In this document: positions 14,871 through 23,008 of the stretch, piece after piece
Position numbering within the stretch: the stretch's first letter is position 1
Layout: each line of letters begins with the position of its first letter
DNA from: Actinomycetota bacterium
GTDB lineage: Bacteria; Actinomycetota; CADDZG01; WHSQ01
DNA length: 25,795 nucleotides
Assembly (NCBI GenBank): GCA_019348445.1
Contig: JAHWJK010000008.1
Span: 1-25,795 of the forward strand
Direction of reading: 5' to 3'
Notes under the pieces: model-generated
Told to the model about the DNA's origin: nothing
Database searches by the model: none
The model's input: the letters and a program-made list of their open reading frames with translations, nothing else
Made by a program: the position numbers and the translations under genes

Positions 14871-15863
14871 TTAGAGAAGCTTCATCTGCTCCGTCGACAG
14901 CTTCGCCTTCTGCTTGTTGAGCTCGGTGCGCCATCGAGATTGGCCGTTCCGACGCTGCGTGAGCGGCCGCACCCCGCCCGCGCGGTCGATGATGTCCCGC
15001 ACCGTCTTCGCTAGCTCGTCCTTGGCGTTCGCCGACGCGTACGCGCTGCGCTTGTACATCTCTTGATAGCGCGGCACGAGATCGGGGTATTCGTTGCCAA
15101 GCCATTCCATGTAGACCTCCTTCACCTTCGGTCGCAGGTGCAGAAGGATCGGCGACACGTGCGTGGCCCCCGCGTCGATCGCGGCTTCGACGACGTCACG
15201 AAGCTGTTCCGGTTTGTCGGTGATGCCGGGCAAGATCGGAGCAACCAATACACCGCAGGGGACGCCCGCCTCGTTCAGCTTCTTCACGGCCTCGAGCCGC
15301 TTACGCGGATGGGGCGTCCCGGGCTCGCTCCGGCGCCACGCATCCTCGTCGAGGGTCGGCACGGAATAGGCAGTCGACACGTCGGTCACTTCACTCGCTG
15401 CAACCAGAAGATCGATGTCGCGCAGCATCAGCGTCCCGCGCGTCAGGATCGAGAACGGGTTCCGGTACTCGATCAACGTTTCGAGGATCCGAGACATGAG
15501 CCTGTACCTGCCTTCGCAACGTTGGTAAGGATCGGTGTTCGTCCCCATCGCGATCGACTCGCCCTTCCACCTCTTCCTGCGCAACTCACTGCGCAACAGA
15601 TCCGGCGCGTTGACCTTCACGACGATCTTCGTGTCCCAGTCATTACCGGCATTCATGTCGAGATACGTGTGGCTCGCGCGCGCGAAGCAAAATTTGCACT
15701 GATGCCCGCATCCCCTGTACGGATTGATCGTCCAGTTGAACGGCAGGTAGTTGCCCGGAACCTTGTTCAGGATCGTCTTGGCTTCGGTTTCGATGAACGT
15801 GATGCCGCGGAAATGCGGCGTGTCGAACGTTCGGCGGCGAAGCTCGAAGAGCTGGTCTCCCAC
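14871..15863 (-). CDS. Rv2578c-family radical SAM protein
   Basis: A 330-residue radical SAM protein. The cluster motif is YRGCGHQCKFCFAR with Cys52, Cys56 and Cys59 (C-x3-C-x2-C). It is followed by VKVNAPDLL, MGTNTDPYQRCEGRYRLMSRILE and ILTRGTLMLRDIDLL, an arrangement shared with the Rv2578c and SplB-like groups. The later VLVAPILPGITDKPEQLRDVVEAA is also typical. The C-terminus is basic and rich in Gln/Lys, perhaps nucleic-acid binding. The reaction is unknown; SplB enzymes repair spore photoproduct, but the Rv2578c group has no settled function. GTG at 15863 is the only in-frame start ahead of the conserved N-terminus. No Shine-Dalgarno is convincing. It sits between unrelated genes in the same direction, 22 bases before the DgcA-like gene. 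Confidence 0.92.
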   Translation of the reverse strand: MGDQLFELRRRTFDTPHFRGITFIETEAKTILNKVPGNYLPFNWTINPYRGCGHQCKFCFARASHTYLDMNAGNDWDTKIVVKVNAPDLLRSELRRKRWKGESIAMGTNTDPYQRCEGRYRLMSRILETLIEYRNPFSILTRGTLMLRDIDLLVAASEVTDVSTAYSVPTLDEDAWRRSEPGTPHPRKRLEAVKKLNEAGVPCGVLVAPILPGITDKPEQLRDVVEAAIDAGATHVSPILLHLRPKVKEVYMEWLGNEYPDLVPRYQEMYKRSAYASANAKDELAKTVRDIIDRAGGVRPLTQRRNGQSRWRTELNKQKAKLSTEQMKLL

Positions 15864-15894
15864 CCGTGAAGTATAGAACGTATGTTCGTACCGT

Positions 15895-16779
15895 CTAGCC
15901 CTCGGGCAGCGGCCGCGGCGTTCTCAGATACGGCACCACCTCGACCGCCACGATCGCGGCCATGATCAACGCGGCTCCCGTCCACCCCACTACCGACAGC
16001 GTGTCGCCCTGCAGGAGGTAGGCGAAGAGCCCGGCGAACGCCGGTTCACTCGCCAGGATCAATGCCGTCCGAGCCGGCGACGCGTGCTTCTGCGCCCACG
16101 CCTGAACCCAGAACGCGAGCGCGCTCGCCAGGACTGCGGTCACCGCGAGCGCCTGCCACACGACCGCGGAGCGCGGCACGACGATGTCGTCCATCGTCAC
16201 CGCGACGACGAGACTGAATACGCCGCACACGCCCAGCTGCACCGCGAGCAGCCCCGCGAGGTCGTGGTTCTTCAGCGCGCGGTCCGTGGCGAGGATGTGA
16301 AACGAGAACGACACCGCACACAGGAAGACGAGAACGTCGCCGACGATGCGGCCCCCTCCCCCAGGATCGGACAGCAGATAAAGACCGACCGCCGCAACGA
16401 GCGCTGCGCTCCATCCCACGACACCCACCTTGTGGCCGAAGAGAAGCGCGCCGAGAAGGGGAGTCAACACGCAGAACGTGCCCGTGATGAAGCCGGCGTT
16501 GGCAGCCGTCGTGCGTTCGAGACCGAAGGTCTGGAACACATAGCCGCCGGTAAGGAAGACCCCCATCAGCAGCCCGGCTTTCCACCCGTCGCGCGTGAGC
16601 CCCCGCACGCGCCGCCAGAACATCGCGGTGACGAGCAGCGTCGCGGGTATGAACCGATAGGCGAGGAAGGTCATGGTCGGGACGATCGCGATCGCGTCCT
16701 GGACCATCACGAAGGTCAATCCCCAGACCGCGCAAACGCCGACGAGCGCGGTCTCGGGAACGGGAAGGCGTTGCGGCAT
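15895..16779 (-). CDS. EamA-family drug/metabolite transporter (second DMT)
   Basis: A 294-residue, ten-helix DMT permease distinct from the one at 11778. The first repeat begins at ETALVGVCAVWGLTFVMVQDAI (9-30), followed by TFLAYRFIPATLLV and YVFQTFGLERTTAANAGFITG. The second begins around GDVLVFLCAVSFSFHILATDRA and closes with ALILASEPAFAGLFAYLLQGDTLS, the usual terminal motif with a conserved glutamate-proline. The Y.FQ..GL..T.A..A.FI signature is typical of bacterial EamA permeases of unknown substrate. ATG at 16779; the topoisomerase gene precedes it by 22 bases in the same direction. Nothing in the surroundings identifies a substrate. Confidence 0.92.
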   Translation of the reverse strand: MPQRLPVPETALVGVCAVWGLTFVMVQDAIAIVPTMTFLAYRFIPATLLVTAMFWRRVRGLTRDGWKAGLLMGVFLTGGYVFQTFGLERTTAANAGFITGTFCVLTPLLGALLFGHKVGVVGWSAALVAAVGLYLLSDPGGGGRIVGDVLVFLCAVSFSFHILATDRALKNHDLAGLLAVQLGVCGVFSLVVAVTMDDIVVPRSAVVWQALAVTAVLASALAFWVQAWAQKHASPARTALILASEPAFAGLFAYLLQGDTLSVVGWTGAALIMAAIVAVEVVPYLRTPRPLPEG

Positions 16780-16801
16780 CGCGCAACGCTACCGGCGGGT
16801 G

Positions 16802-17848
16802 CTAGCTGACTTTCAGAACCGCCGGTGAATTGGACTCTTCGATGAGGTCGAGAACAGCTTCTTCGACCGTTCCCTGCAGAGCGGGCTCACCGAATGCCTC
16901 GACCTCACCCAGCTCTTCCAGTACACCGGCGATCGTCACACCGGACTCGAACCTGTCGATCACCCGAGGGTCTACGTAGGACTTCCGACACACGGCAGGC
17001 GTGTTCCCCAGGTAATGCGCCGCCTCTTGATAGGCCCGAGCGATCGCACGTTTGCGCGCGGTCTTGGACGAGAACGCTTCGGTGGATACCGCCAACGCGA
17101 CCGCTGCCAGGACGGTCCCGTGCCATGTCCGGAAATCCTTCGCGGAGTAGTCACCACCGGAGATCTCCTTGAGGTACTGATTGATGTCGAGCGACTTCAC
17201 GTCGCGCCATTCCTTGCCGGCTTTGTACGCAAGAAGCTCGTCTCCTCCGCTACGCCGCCGCTTCAATGCCTTCACGACGTCGAAGACATCCGGATCGACC
17301 ATCGACAAGAACCGCTCCTTCTTGCTCTTAGCGAGATATTCGAAGATGACCATCCGCTCGGCTAACTTCACGTGCTCCTTGCGCATGGTGGCGAGACCGA
17401 AGGTCTCATTGGTCTCGGCGTATGTCTCGCCCCCGATCCTGAAGAAGCCGCGATCGAGCAACCGGACCGCGCACGCGAGGACGCGATCGCGCGTCAGCCC
17501 CTTCTCCATCAGATGCTCGTTCGTCACGTGACGAACTTTCGGTAGCGAGCGCGCGAATTCGAGCATGTGGTCGAACTTCTCTTGGTCCCTCCGGCGACGC
17601 CAGTCCTCGTGATACAGGTACTGCTTCCGCTTGGCGGCGTCGACGCCGACCGCTTGTAAGTGACCGTTCGGGTGCGGGCAGATCCAGACATCGGTCCACG
17701 CCGGCGGGATCCCGAGGTCCTTGATCCGCTGCAAGGTCGCTAGATCGTCGATCCGGTTGCCGTTGCAGTCGATGTACTCGAAGCCGCGGCCACGCCGCCG
17801 CCGGGTGATCCCGGGGCTGGCGCAATCGACTCTTCTCAATCGTGGCAT
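16802..17848 (-). CDS. DNA topoisomerase IB (poxvirus-like)
   Basis: A 348-residue bacterial type IB topoisomerase, an ATP-independent swivelase that relaxes supercoils through a 3'-phosphotyrosyl intermediate. The N-terminal domain (about 20-90) contains GFEYIDCNGNRI and IPPAWTDVWICPHPNGHLQAVG. The catalytic domain follows, with LLDRGFFRIGGE (131-141), TFGLATMRKEHVKL (149-162), KDFRTWHGT (237-245, Arg240) and the nucleophile region NTPAVCRKSYVDPRV with Tyr291. All catalytic elements are recognisable. ATG at 17848 is preceded by GAGAGGT about five bases away. The gene is divergent from the SRPBCC gene, with 121 bases between starts. Bacterial TopIB is a sporadic accessory gene often carried alongside topoisomerase IA. 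Confidence 0.95.
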   Translation of the reverse strand: MPRLRRVDCASPGITRRRRGRGFEYIDCNGNRIDDLATLQRIKDLGIPPAWTDVWICPHPNGHLQAVGVDAAKRKQYLYHEDWRRRRDQEKFDHMLEFARSLPKVRHVTNEHLMEKGLTRDRVLACAVRLLDRGFFRIGGETYAETNETFGLATMRKEHVKLAERMVIFEYLAKSKKERFLSMVDPDVFDVVKALKRRRSGGDELLAYKAGKEWRDVKSLDINQYLKEISGGDYSAKDFRTWHGTVLAAVALAVSTEAFSSKTARKRAIARAYQEAAHYLGNTPAVCRKSYVDPRVIDRFESGVTIAGVLEELGEVEAFGEPALQGTVEEAVLDLIEESNSPAVLKVS

Positions 17849-17969
17849 CGCGACCTCTCTCGTTGTGCGGGTCGGCGGTTAACTACCCACCTCCTTCCAG
17901 ACCCACACCGATTAGCCGCACACGACCTCGGGTAGATAGACGGAAACAGCCATCTAGGAGGTGTTGCAC

Positions 17970-18431
17970 GTGTCCAGCATCGAGCAATCGATAGAGGTCA
18001 ACGTCCCCGTTCGAACCGCGTACAACCAATGGACGCAGTTCGAGGAGTTCCCGCGGTTCATGGAGGGTGTTCAGGAGGTCAAGCAACTCGACGACACGAC
18101 CCTCCACTGGAAGGCGGAGATAGCAGGGCAGCAGCGTGAGTGGGACGCGAAGATCACCGAACAGATCCCCGACGAGCGCGTCGCGTGGATGGATATCGGA
18201 GGTGCGACGAACGCCGGTGTCGTCACGTTCCACAGGATCGACGACAACATCACGAAGGTGATGCTGCAGATCGAGTTCGAGCCCGGCGGCGTCCTAGAGA
18301 AGATCGGTGACGCGCTTGGGTTCGTGAAGGCCCGGACCAAAGGCGACCTCGAGCGGTTCAAGGAGTTCATCGAGAGCCGCGGCTCGGAGACGGGCGCGTG
18401 GCGTGGTGAGGTCGAGCAAGACAAGACCTAA
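17970..18431 (+). CDS. SRPBCC-family protein (polyketide cyclase/START-like)
   Basis: A 153-residue SRPBCC-fold protein. The sequence begins SSIEQSIEVNVPVRTAYNQWTQFEEFPRFMEGVQEVKQLDD, the hallmark N-terminal strand and helix of the family, then alternates strands (WKAEIAGQQREWDAKITEQ; VVTFHRIDDNITKVMLQIEF) and ends in a long helix (LEKIGDALGFVKARTKGDLERFKEFIESR). Proteins of this type bind hydrophobic ligands; many actinobacterial members are stress-associated, but no substrate is known. GTG at 17970 is chosen because AGGAGG (17956-17961) lies eight bases before it; upstream GTG/TTG codons at 17961/17964 overlap or touch that ribosome site. An intrinsic terminator follows the stop. The sequence GGGTAG at 17930 resembles a SigB/SigF -10 element, but I found no matching -35. 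Confidence 0.9.
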   Translation: MSSIEQSIEVNVPVRTAYNQWTQFEEFPRFMEGVQEVKQLDDTTLHWKAEIAGQQREWDAKITEQIPDERVAWMDIGGATNAGVVTFHRIDDNITKVMLQIEFEPGGVLEKIGDALGFVKARTKGDLERFKEFIESRGSETGAWRGEVEQDKT

Positions 18432-18452
18432 CGCATCTACGAGCGCACGACG

Positions 18453-18480
18453 AGGGCCGGGCTTAATCGCCCGGCCCTTT
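18453..18480 (+). terminator. Intrinsic terminator after SRPBCC gene
   Basis: A perfect 10-bp stem AGGGCCGGGC/GCCCGGCCCT around a TTAATC loop, followed by T residues on the plus strand. The loop holds the TAA stop (read on minus) of the convergent gene at 18463-19023, so the last codons of that gene form one stem arm. On the minus strand no U-tract follows, so termination is expected mainly for the plus-strand transcript. Confidence 0.85.
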
Positions 18481-19023
18481 GCTTTCCAGTGACTCGCGCA
18501 CCTTGCGCGCGTCGTCCGGAGAGAGCCACCGCGCGATCGAGTCACCGACCGTCGTCGGCGTTACCTCCTGGCCGGCATCCTGAAGTGCGATCACCGTCTT
18601 GAACACGAAGCTCCGGTAATCGGCAGGAACGCGCATCCCGGCGACGATCCCGGTCGCGCGCCATTCCTGTTCGAGTTCCCGCACGCGTGGCATCTCCCAC
18701 CACGGCTGCACCGGTCCACGCGGCTCTCCGGGCGTTCGCAGCGGAACGACGTTCACCGGCCGCGATCCGTCTCGGCGCCACTTGGGGGCGGCGTGGAAGT
18801 CGGGTTCGTACCGCAACCGCTTCTTCTCCACCGGCTCATCGTCGACCACGAGAACGAGACGAAGACTGCGATCTTCTTCGTCCGGGATGTTTCCGTCGTT
18901 GCGTCTGTGAAGAGCCTCGTCTACGGACAACGCAACGCCGAACTCACCGCTCTCGCCGGATCGCCATGCAGCGAGCGCCCGCTCGAGCTCCTGCGTGTTC
19001 ATGAGGTACCAGCCCTCACGCAC
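18463..19023 (-). CDS. Uncharacterised protein downstream of sensor-kinase pair
   Basis: I cannot assign this 186-residue soluble protein to a family. It starts MREGWYLMNTQELERALAAWRSGE, has a variable Asp/Glu-rich middle (DDEPVEKKRL), a Pro/Trp segment (PVQPWWEMPRVRELEQEWRATG) and a C-terminal helical region DYRSFVFKTVIALQDAGQEVTPTTVGDSIARWLSPDDARKVRESL. That last region could be a small helix-turn-helix-like or protein-binding domain. GTG at 19023 lies eight bases after the stop of the receiver-kinase gene, favouring co-transcription; an ATG at 19002 is the alternative. Its place as third gene of the signalling operon suggests an output or accessory role, which is inference only. The final codons form one arm of the terminator at 18453-18478. 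Confidence 0.75.
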   Translation of the reverse strand: MREGWYLMNTQELERALAAWRSGESGEFGVALSVDEALHRRNDGNIPDEEDRSLRLVLVVDDEPVEKKRLRYEPDFHAAPKWRRDGSRPVNVVPLRTPGEPRGPVQPWWEMPRVRELEQEWRATGIVAGMRVPADYRSFVFKTVIALQDAGQEVTPTTVGDSIARWLSPDDARKVRESLESKGPGD

Positions 19024-19031
19024 GGAACGGA

Positions 19032-20537
19032 TCAGCCGGCTACGGGCAGCGTGAAGTAGAAGGTGGAACCTGTTCCGAGTTTGGACGTAACGCCGACTTC
19101 GCCGCCCATCGTGCGGACGTACTCCTTCACCAGCGTCAACCCGATCCCCGACCCCCGTTGTGCTGCCTTGATCGCGTGCCGCGACCGCCAGAATGGGTCG
19201 AAGACGTGGGCCGCGTCCTCCTCCGACAGACCGGTCCCGCGGTCCTCGACTTCGATGCGTGCTACCCCGTCGTGGTGGACGGCGCGAACGTAGATGGGCT
19301 CATCGGTGCCCGACGCTTTGACCGCGTTCGAGATCAGGTTCGACAGCACTCGGTGGAGCAGGTTCGGATCCGCAGCGACTTTCACCTCTTCGACGTCGAT
19401 CTCGATCTGACGTCCGCCGACGAGTGGTTGGAGGTCCTCCACCGATGTCTCGATCGTCGGTTTCAGATCCATCGTCGTGACCTCGGGGGCGAAGCGACCC
19501 TGCTCGAGGAAGCTGAAATCGAGCAACTTCTCGACGAGATTGGTCAGGTCGCCACCATGGTGCTGGATCTTCTCCACCGATGAGCGGATCGTCTCTTCGT
19601 CGAGCCGCCCCCAATGCGTCAACACGGTCGTCGCGAAACCGGAGATACACGCCAGCGGTGTCCGCAATTCATGCGAGATCGAGTTCACGAAATCGCGGCG
19701 CAGCTCCAGCGTCTGTTGAAGCTCGCCGATCAGTCGCTGCTCGAGCTCACGCCGCCGCAGGTTCCGCAACGCGAGACCGGCGAACGAAGCGAAGGTGTCG
19801 GCGAGGTCGAGCTCCTCTTCGATGAAAGTGCGACCGTCCGAGATGATCGCCAGCACCCCGAGTGGTTCGTCTCCACCTTTGGACAATGGGACGAGAAGGG
19901 CTTCCCCCTCGATATCGGTCGTGCCGGACTCCAAGACCTTGGTAGCGCGATCCATCAGCGCAGGACTCGGATCGACCGAGCTACCACCCTGCGCCACTAC
20001 TTCCAGGCCTGCCTCCTCGTAGATCAACAGCGCGCACATGACGGCGCCGAGTAGTTCCCGTGCACCGTTCACGATCTCCGCGAAGATCGACTCGCGGTCT
20101 TCAGCGGAGTTGACGATGAACGCGAGACGCTGAAGTTGCTTGGCGCGACGCGTGAGGTCGTGCAAGCGCCACGCACGTTCGACGACCTCGGGCAGCATGC
20201 GGATGTAGGTAGCGTCCTTGACGACGTAGTCGATCGCCCCCGCGCGCATCGCTTCGACGGCGATCTCTTCGGACCCCATACCGGTGACCATCACGACAGA
20301 AGGTCCGTCGATCCGTCTGATCTCCTGCAACGTCTCGAGACCCGACATGTCGGGGAGGCGGTAATCCAACAGGACCAGGTCGATCCCATCGAGAGATGCG
20401 AGTGCCTCTTTCCCCGACGAGGCTCGGTGAACGTCGAGGCCCCCGTCTCGAAGGCGCCGTTCGATCAGATGGATGTGATCCGGGTTGTCTTCGACGAGGA
20501 GAACCGAGATCGGCCTGCGTTCCGCGATCATCGCCAT
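19032..20537 (-). CDS. Receiver-GAF-histidine kinase hybrid protein
   Basis: A 501-residue cytoplasmic signalling protein with reversed hybrid order. The REC domain (residues about 10-130) has Asp17 in VEDNPD, phosphoacceptor Asp58 in LLDYRLPDMSG, Thr85 and Lys108. A GAF-like domain follows (about 140-265), then a HisKA helix pair with His290 in SISHELRTPL and an HATPase domain with LLHRVLSNLISNAVKA (N box), VEDRGTGL (G1) and GSGIGLTLVKEYV (G2). All kinase and receiver key residues are present. No membrane segment is seen. The ATG overlaps the stop of the membrane kinase by one base (TGATG). The likely scheme is phosphotransfer from the upstream kinase to Asp58, tuning the GAF-kinase module; the final response regulator is not in the window. 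Confidence 0.93.
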   Translation of the reverse strand: MAMIAERRPISVLLVEDNPDHIHLIERRLRDGGLDVHRASSGKEALASLDGIDLVLLDYRLPDMSGLETLQEIRRIDGPSVVMVTGMGSEEIAVEAMRAGAIDYVVKDATYIRMLPEVVERAWRLHDLTRRAKQLQRLAFIVNSAEDRESIFAEIVNGARELLGAVMCALLIYEEAGLEVVAQGGSSVDPSPALMDRATKVLESGTTDIEGEALLVPLSKGGDEPLGVLAIISDGRTFIEEELDLADTFASFAGLALRNLRRRELEQRLIGELQQTLELRRDFVNSISHELRTPLACISGFATTVLTHWGRLDEETIRSSVEKIQHHGGDLTNLVEKLLDFSFLEQGRFAPEVTTMDLKPTIETSVEDLQPLVGGRQIEIDVEEVKVAADPNLLHRVLSNLISNAVKASGTDEPIYVRAVHHDGVARIEVEDRGTGLSEEDAAHVFDPFWRSRHAIKAAQRGSGIGLTLVKEYVRTMGGEVGVTSKLGTGSTFYFTLPVAG

Positions 20538-22765
20538 CAGTTCTGACCTCCGCCGGCACCGTTCCCGCTCGAGACCGGCACCGAAACGCGCACGTCGGTA
20601 CCTACATCGGAATCAGCGATCCAGATACGGCCCCCGCTGGTCTCGACGATCCGCTTGCAGACGGCGAGCCCGATTCCGGTTCCCTCCTCGGCCGTGTCGA
20701 GACGTTCGAAGACGCCGAACACGCGCTCCCTGTTCTCTGCAGCGATGCCTGGTCCGTTGTCGGCAACCGAAAGAGTGATCAAACCGTTCCCATCCGGCTC
20801 CGCGTCCACCTCGATCCGAACGTCTGGACGCTTCGCGTACTTGACCGAGTTCTGGATGAGATTCGCAAAGAGTTGGCGAGCTCTCAAGGGGTTCATGTGG
20901 ATATCCGGCAGATCTTGTTTGACCTCGACCGATACGTCTGGATGCCGGGCACGGACCTCGTTCGCGATCTCGGCGATCAGCAGATCCAGGTCCACGTCGT
21001 CCGGTTCGGTCTGAACGCGCCCGACCCGGGAGAGTTCGAGCAGGTCCTTGATCAAGGACTGCATATACGCGCTGCTCGCCTTCACGCGTTCTAGATAGAA
21101 CCTGGCCTCCTCCGGGAGCTGTGGTCCGAAGTCACCCTCGAGGAGGTCGATGTAGCCCAGGACCGAGATCAGCGGGCTGTTGAGGTCGTGCGAGACCGTG
21201 TAGACGAACGACTCGAGCTCTTGGTTGGCCCGTTCGACTCCAACCCGGGCCAATCGCTCCCGAGAGAACGCATCGGCCAGGGCTCGTTCGCTTTCCTTGC
21301 GCTCGGTGATGTCGTGGACGACGCCGAACAGACGACGGGCACCGGTGTCCTCGGTCGTATCGATCTTCCCGGACGTGTGAAGCGCCCGCACGTCTCCGTT
21401 CGGATGGACGATGCGGTATTCGAATTCGAAGCCTTCCCTGTTCGCGACGGTGCTATCGACTATGGATTGAACGAACTCCCGATCTTCGGGATGCACGAGG
21501 CTAATGAAGTCATCCTTGGTCGGGTCGAAGACGTCGCGGTCGACCCCAAAAATCCGGTACATCTCCTCGGACCACGCCGTCTCCTTCGTCTCGACGTCCC
21601 ACTCCCAGCTCCCCATCCGCGAGATCTTCTGCGCCTCGGCCAACATCGCTTCGCGACGAGCAAGAGCGACGTTGACTTCTTCCAACTCTGTCCGCGCTGT
21701 CTCGACAGAGCGGAACAGAGCGGCCCGTTCCATCGCGACATCGGTGAGTGCTCCGAGAGAGGTGATGAGACCGACTTCTTCACGGCCGAAGAACGGCGTA
21801 TAGCGACTGGCCCACACCACGAGCGTGCCGAACTCGTAGGGCAGGATCAGGAGCTTCTGTGTCTTCGTCGGAGTCGTCAGCTGGTTGGGGGCAACAGCAG
21901 AAAGATCCTCCAACATCGACTCGGAAACACCGTGGGTCGAGATCACCCGTCCATCGGCATCCACCAACGCTGCGCCACGTGCTCCGAGGATCCTGACCAC
22001 GTGGGGAAGCAACTTCGCACCGACGTCTTCGGGCGTGCGCGCCGCCATGAGGCCCGAGATGCCTCGGTTCAACGCGTCCGATTCCGGTCGCCGCCACACG
22101 ACGCGCAACCACGCCGGCGGCGCGAATCCAAAGAAGAACGCCAGCGCGCTCAAGAACGTCATGATCGACACGACCATCGAGAACGCGGCTAGCTCCTCGT
22201 CCTGTCCCGAGGTCGACCCGGACAGGACCAACACGGCGGTGATCCCGAACGCGCCCAGGCTTAGCAGCCTCATGCGCCAGCGAGCGACCGACGGCTGACC
22301 CCGCCCCGCGATCCAGAGACGGACCGTCACCATCAACGACAGGATCGACCACTGAGCGAGGAACGCGATGAGCCAGTAGTCGAACGCCGTGGATCTCGGC
22401 TCCCCGTCGCCGGGGATCTCGGGGAGGAAGAACGTCCACGCCATGACACCGAGGGTCAGGACGACCGCGAGCACCTTGACCCACCGCGCGCGGCGAACGA
22501 AGGACCCCATGAACCGATAGAGGAAGTACGGGAACAGAACAAGGGTTGCGAGCCGGAGCTTCTCGACCCACTCCAGCAGTGGCGTGTCGGCATCGTCGGG
22601 CAGGATCCAGTTCGCGATGACGATGGCGGCGAGCACGAGGAACGTCGCGGCGAACCATCCCGTGGCCTCGCCTCGCTGCCGCAGCCACTGATAGGACGCC
22701 ACCAGCGCAAGCGCGACGAAAAGAACGTTGTTTACGTAACCCGCAATCTCAACTGCTCGTTCCAC
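20537..22765 (-). CDS. Membrane PAS-GAF sensor histidine kinase
   Basis: A 742-residue sensor kinase. The N-terminus has about seven hydrophobic segments between residues 8 and 215, probably a membrane sensing module of the 7TM type. A GAF-like region occupies about 235-350, a short coiled coil 352-380, and a PAS domain with PAC about 381-490 (GSWEWDVETKETAWSEEMYRIFG; HPEDREFV; EFEYRIVHPNGDVR; FGVVHDITERK). The kinase core follows: His526 in TVSHDLNSPL, N box ANLIQNSVKYAK (634-645), G1 VADNGPGI and G2 GTGIGLAVCKRIV. GTG at 22765 has GGGGA upstream. It is first gene of a three-gene operon with one-base overlap to the receiver-kinase gene. The stimulus is unknown; the PAS type could bind a cofactor or small ligand. 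Confidence 0.93.
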   Translation of the reverse strand: MERAVEIAGYVNNVLFVALALVASYQWLRQRGEATGWFAATFLVLAAIVIANWILPDDADTPLLEWVEKLRLATLVLFPYFLYRFMGSFVRRARWVKVLAVVLTLGVMAWTFFLPEIPGDGEPRSTAFDYWLIAFLAQWSILSLMVTVRLWIAGRGQPSVARWRMRLLSLGAFGITAVLVLSGSTSGQDEELAAFSMVVSIMTFLSALAFFFGFAPPAWLRVVWRRPESDALNRGISGLMAARTPEDVGAKLLPHVVRILGARGAALVDADGRVISTHGVSESMLEDLSAVAPNQLTTPTKTQKLLILPYEFGTLVVWASRYTPFFGREEVGLITSLGALTDVAMERAALFRSVETARTELEEVNVALARREAMLAEAQKISRMGSWEWDVETKETAWSEEMYRIFGVDRDVFDPTKDDFISLVHPEDREFVQSIVDSTVANREGFEFEYRIVHPNGDVRALHTSGKIDTTEDTGARRLFGVVHDITERKESERALADAFSRERLARVGVERANQELESFVYTVSHDLNSPLISVLGYIDLLEGDFGPQLPEEARFYLERVKASSAYMQSLIKDLLELSRVGRVQTEPDDVDLDLLIAEIANEVRARHPDVSVEVKQDLPDIHMNPLRARQLFANLIQNSVKYAKRPDVRIEVDAEPDGNGLITLSVADNGPGIAAENRERVFGVFERLDTAEEGTGIGLAVCKRIVETSGGRIWIADSDVGTDVRVSVPVSSGNGAGGGQN

Positions 22766-22795
22766 AGTCCCCTGCTCCCCGGGCGATGACAGCTG

Positions 22796-22835
22796 CCCCG
22801 GACAGACATTTCCGGCATCCGGGGATAAGTCTGTC
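22796..22835 (-). promoter_or_regulatory. Two mutually exclusive inverted repeats upstream of sensor kinase
   Basis: GACAGAC (22801-22807) is repeated inverted as GTCTGTC (22829-22835). CCCCGGA (22796-22802) is repeated inverted as TCCGGGG (22818-22824). The pairs share bases 22801-22802, so as RNA or DNA hairpins they cannot form together. They lie 31-70 bases upstream of the kinase start and could be operators or an alternating leader structure. Confidence 0.35.
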
Positions 22836-22846
22836 TTCGAGCTAGA

Positions 22847-22865
22847 GATTGCTCAATAGGCAATC
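22847..22865. promoter_or_regulatory. Inverted repeat GATTGC-N7-GCAATC
   Basis: Six-base arms around a seven-base AT-rich centre, between the sensor-kinase start and tRNA-Sec. On the minus strand the centre includes TTGAGC, a plausible -35 hexamer. It could be an operator for the kinase operon; there is no direct evidence. Confidence 0.3.
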
Positions 22866-22917
22866 GGGGCCATCTGCCGCTCGGCGGTCATATCGGCGGG
22901 GGCCTAGGCTCGGGCAC

Positions 22918-23008
22918 GGAGGTGAATGGGGACTGGTGTCCCTCCCGGTCTTCAAAACCGGTGCGCCGGCTAACCCCGGTGGGCGGGTTCGATTCCCGTC
23001 CACCTCCG
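22918..23008 (+). tRNA. selC: tRNA-Sec (anticodon UCA)
   Basis: A 91-base selenocysteine tRNA. The acceptor strand GGAGGTGA pairs with CCACCTCC through seven pairs, with an A-C mismatch at the eighth. The D arm has a six-pair stem GGGGAC/GTCCCT closing a TGGT loop, a hallmark of tRNA-Sec. The anticodon stem CCGGT/ACCGG holds the loop CTTCAAA with anticodon TCA. A long variable arm (about 22961-22982) is followed by the T arm GCGGG TTCGATT CCCGT. The discriminator is G at 23008; CCA is not encoded. Its presence implies that the genome uses or used selenocysteine, which also needs selA, selB and selD; none is in this window. The 3' end is duplicated at 25692-25711. Confidence 0.93.

Noticed and set aside
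17930..17935. SigB/SigF-type -10 element (GGGTAG) before the SRPBCC gene
   Set aside because: No GTTT-type -35 occurs at the right distance, so a link to the RsbV/RsbW pair is not supported.
21188..22192. A 334-codon open frame on the plus strand
   Set aside because: It is antisense to the PAS/GAF portion of the sensor kinase; composition is Arg/Asp/His-rich with no family features.
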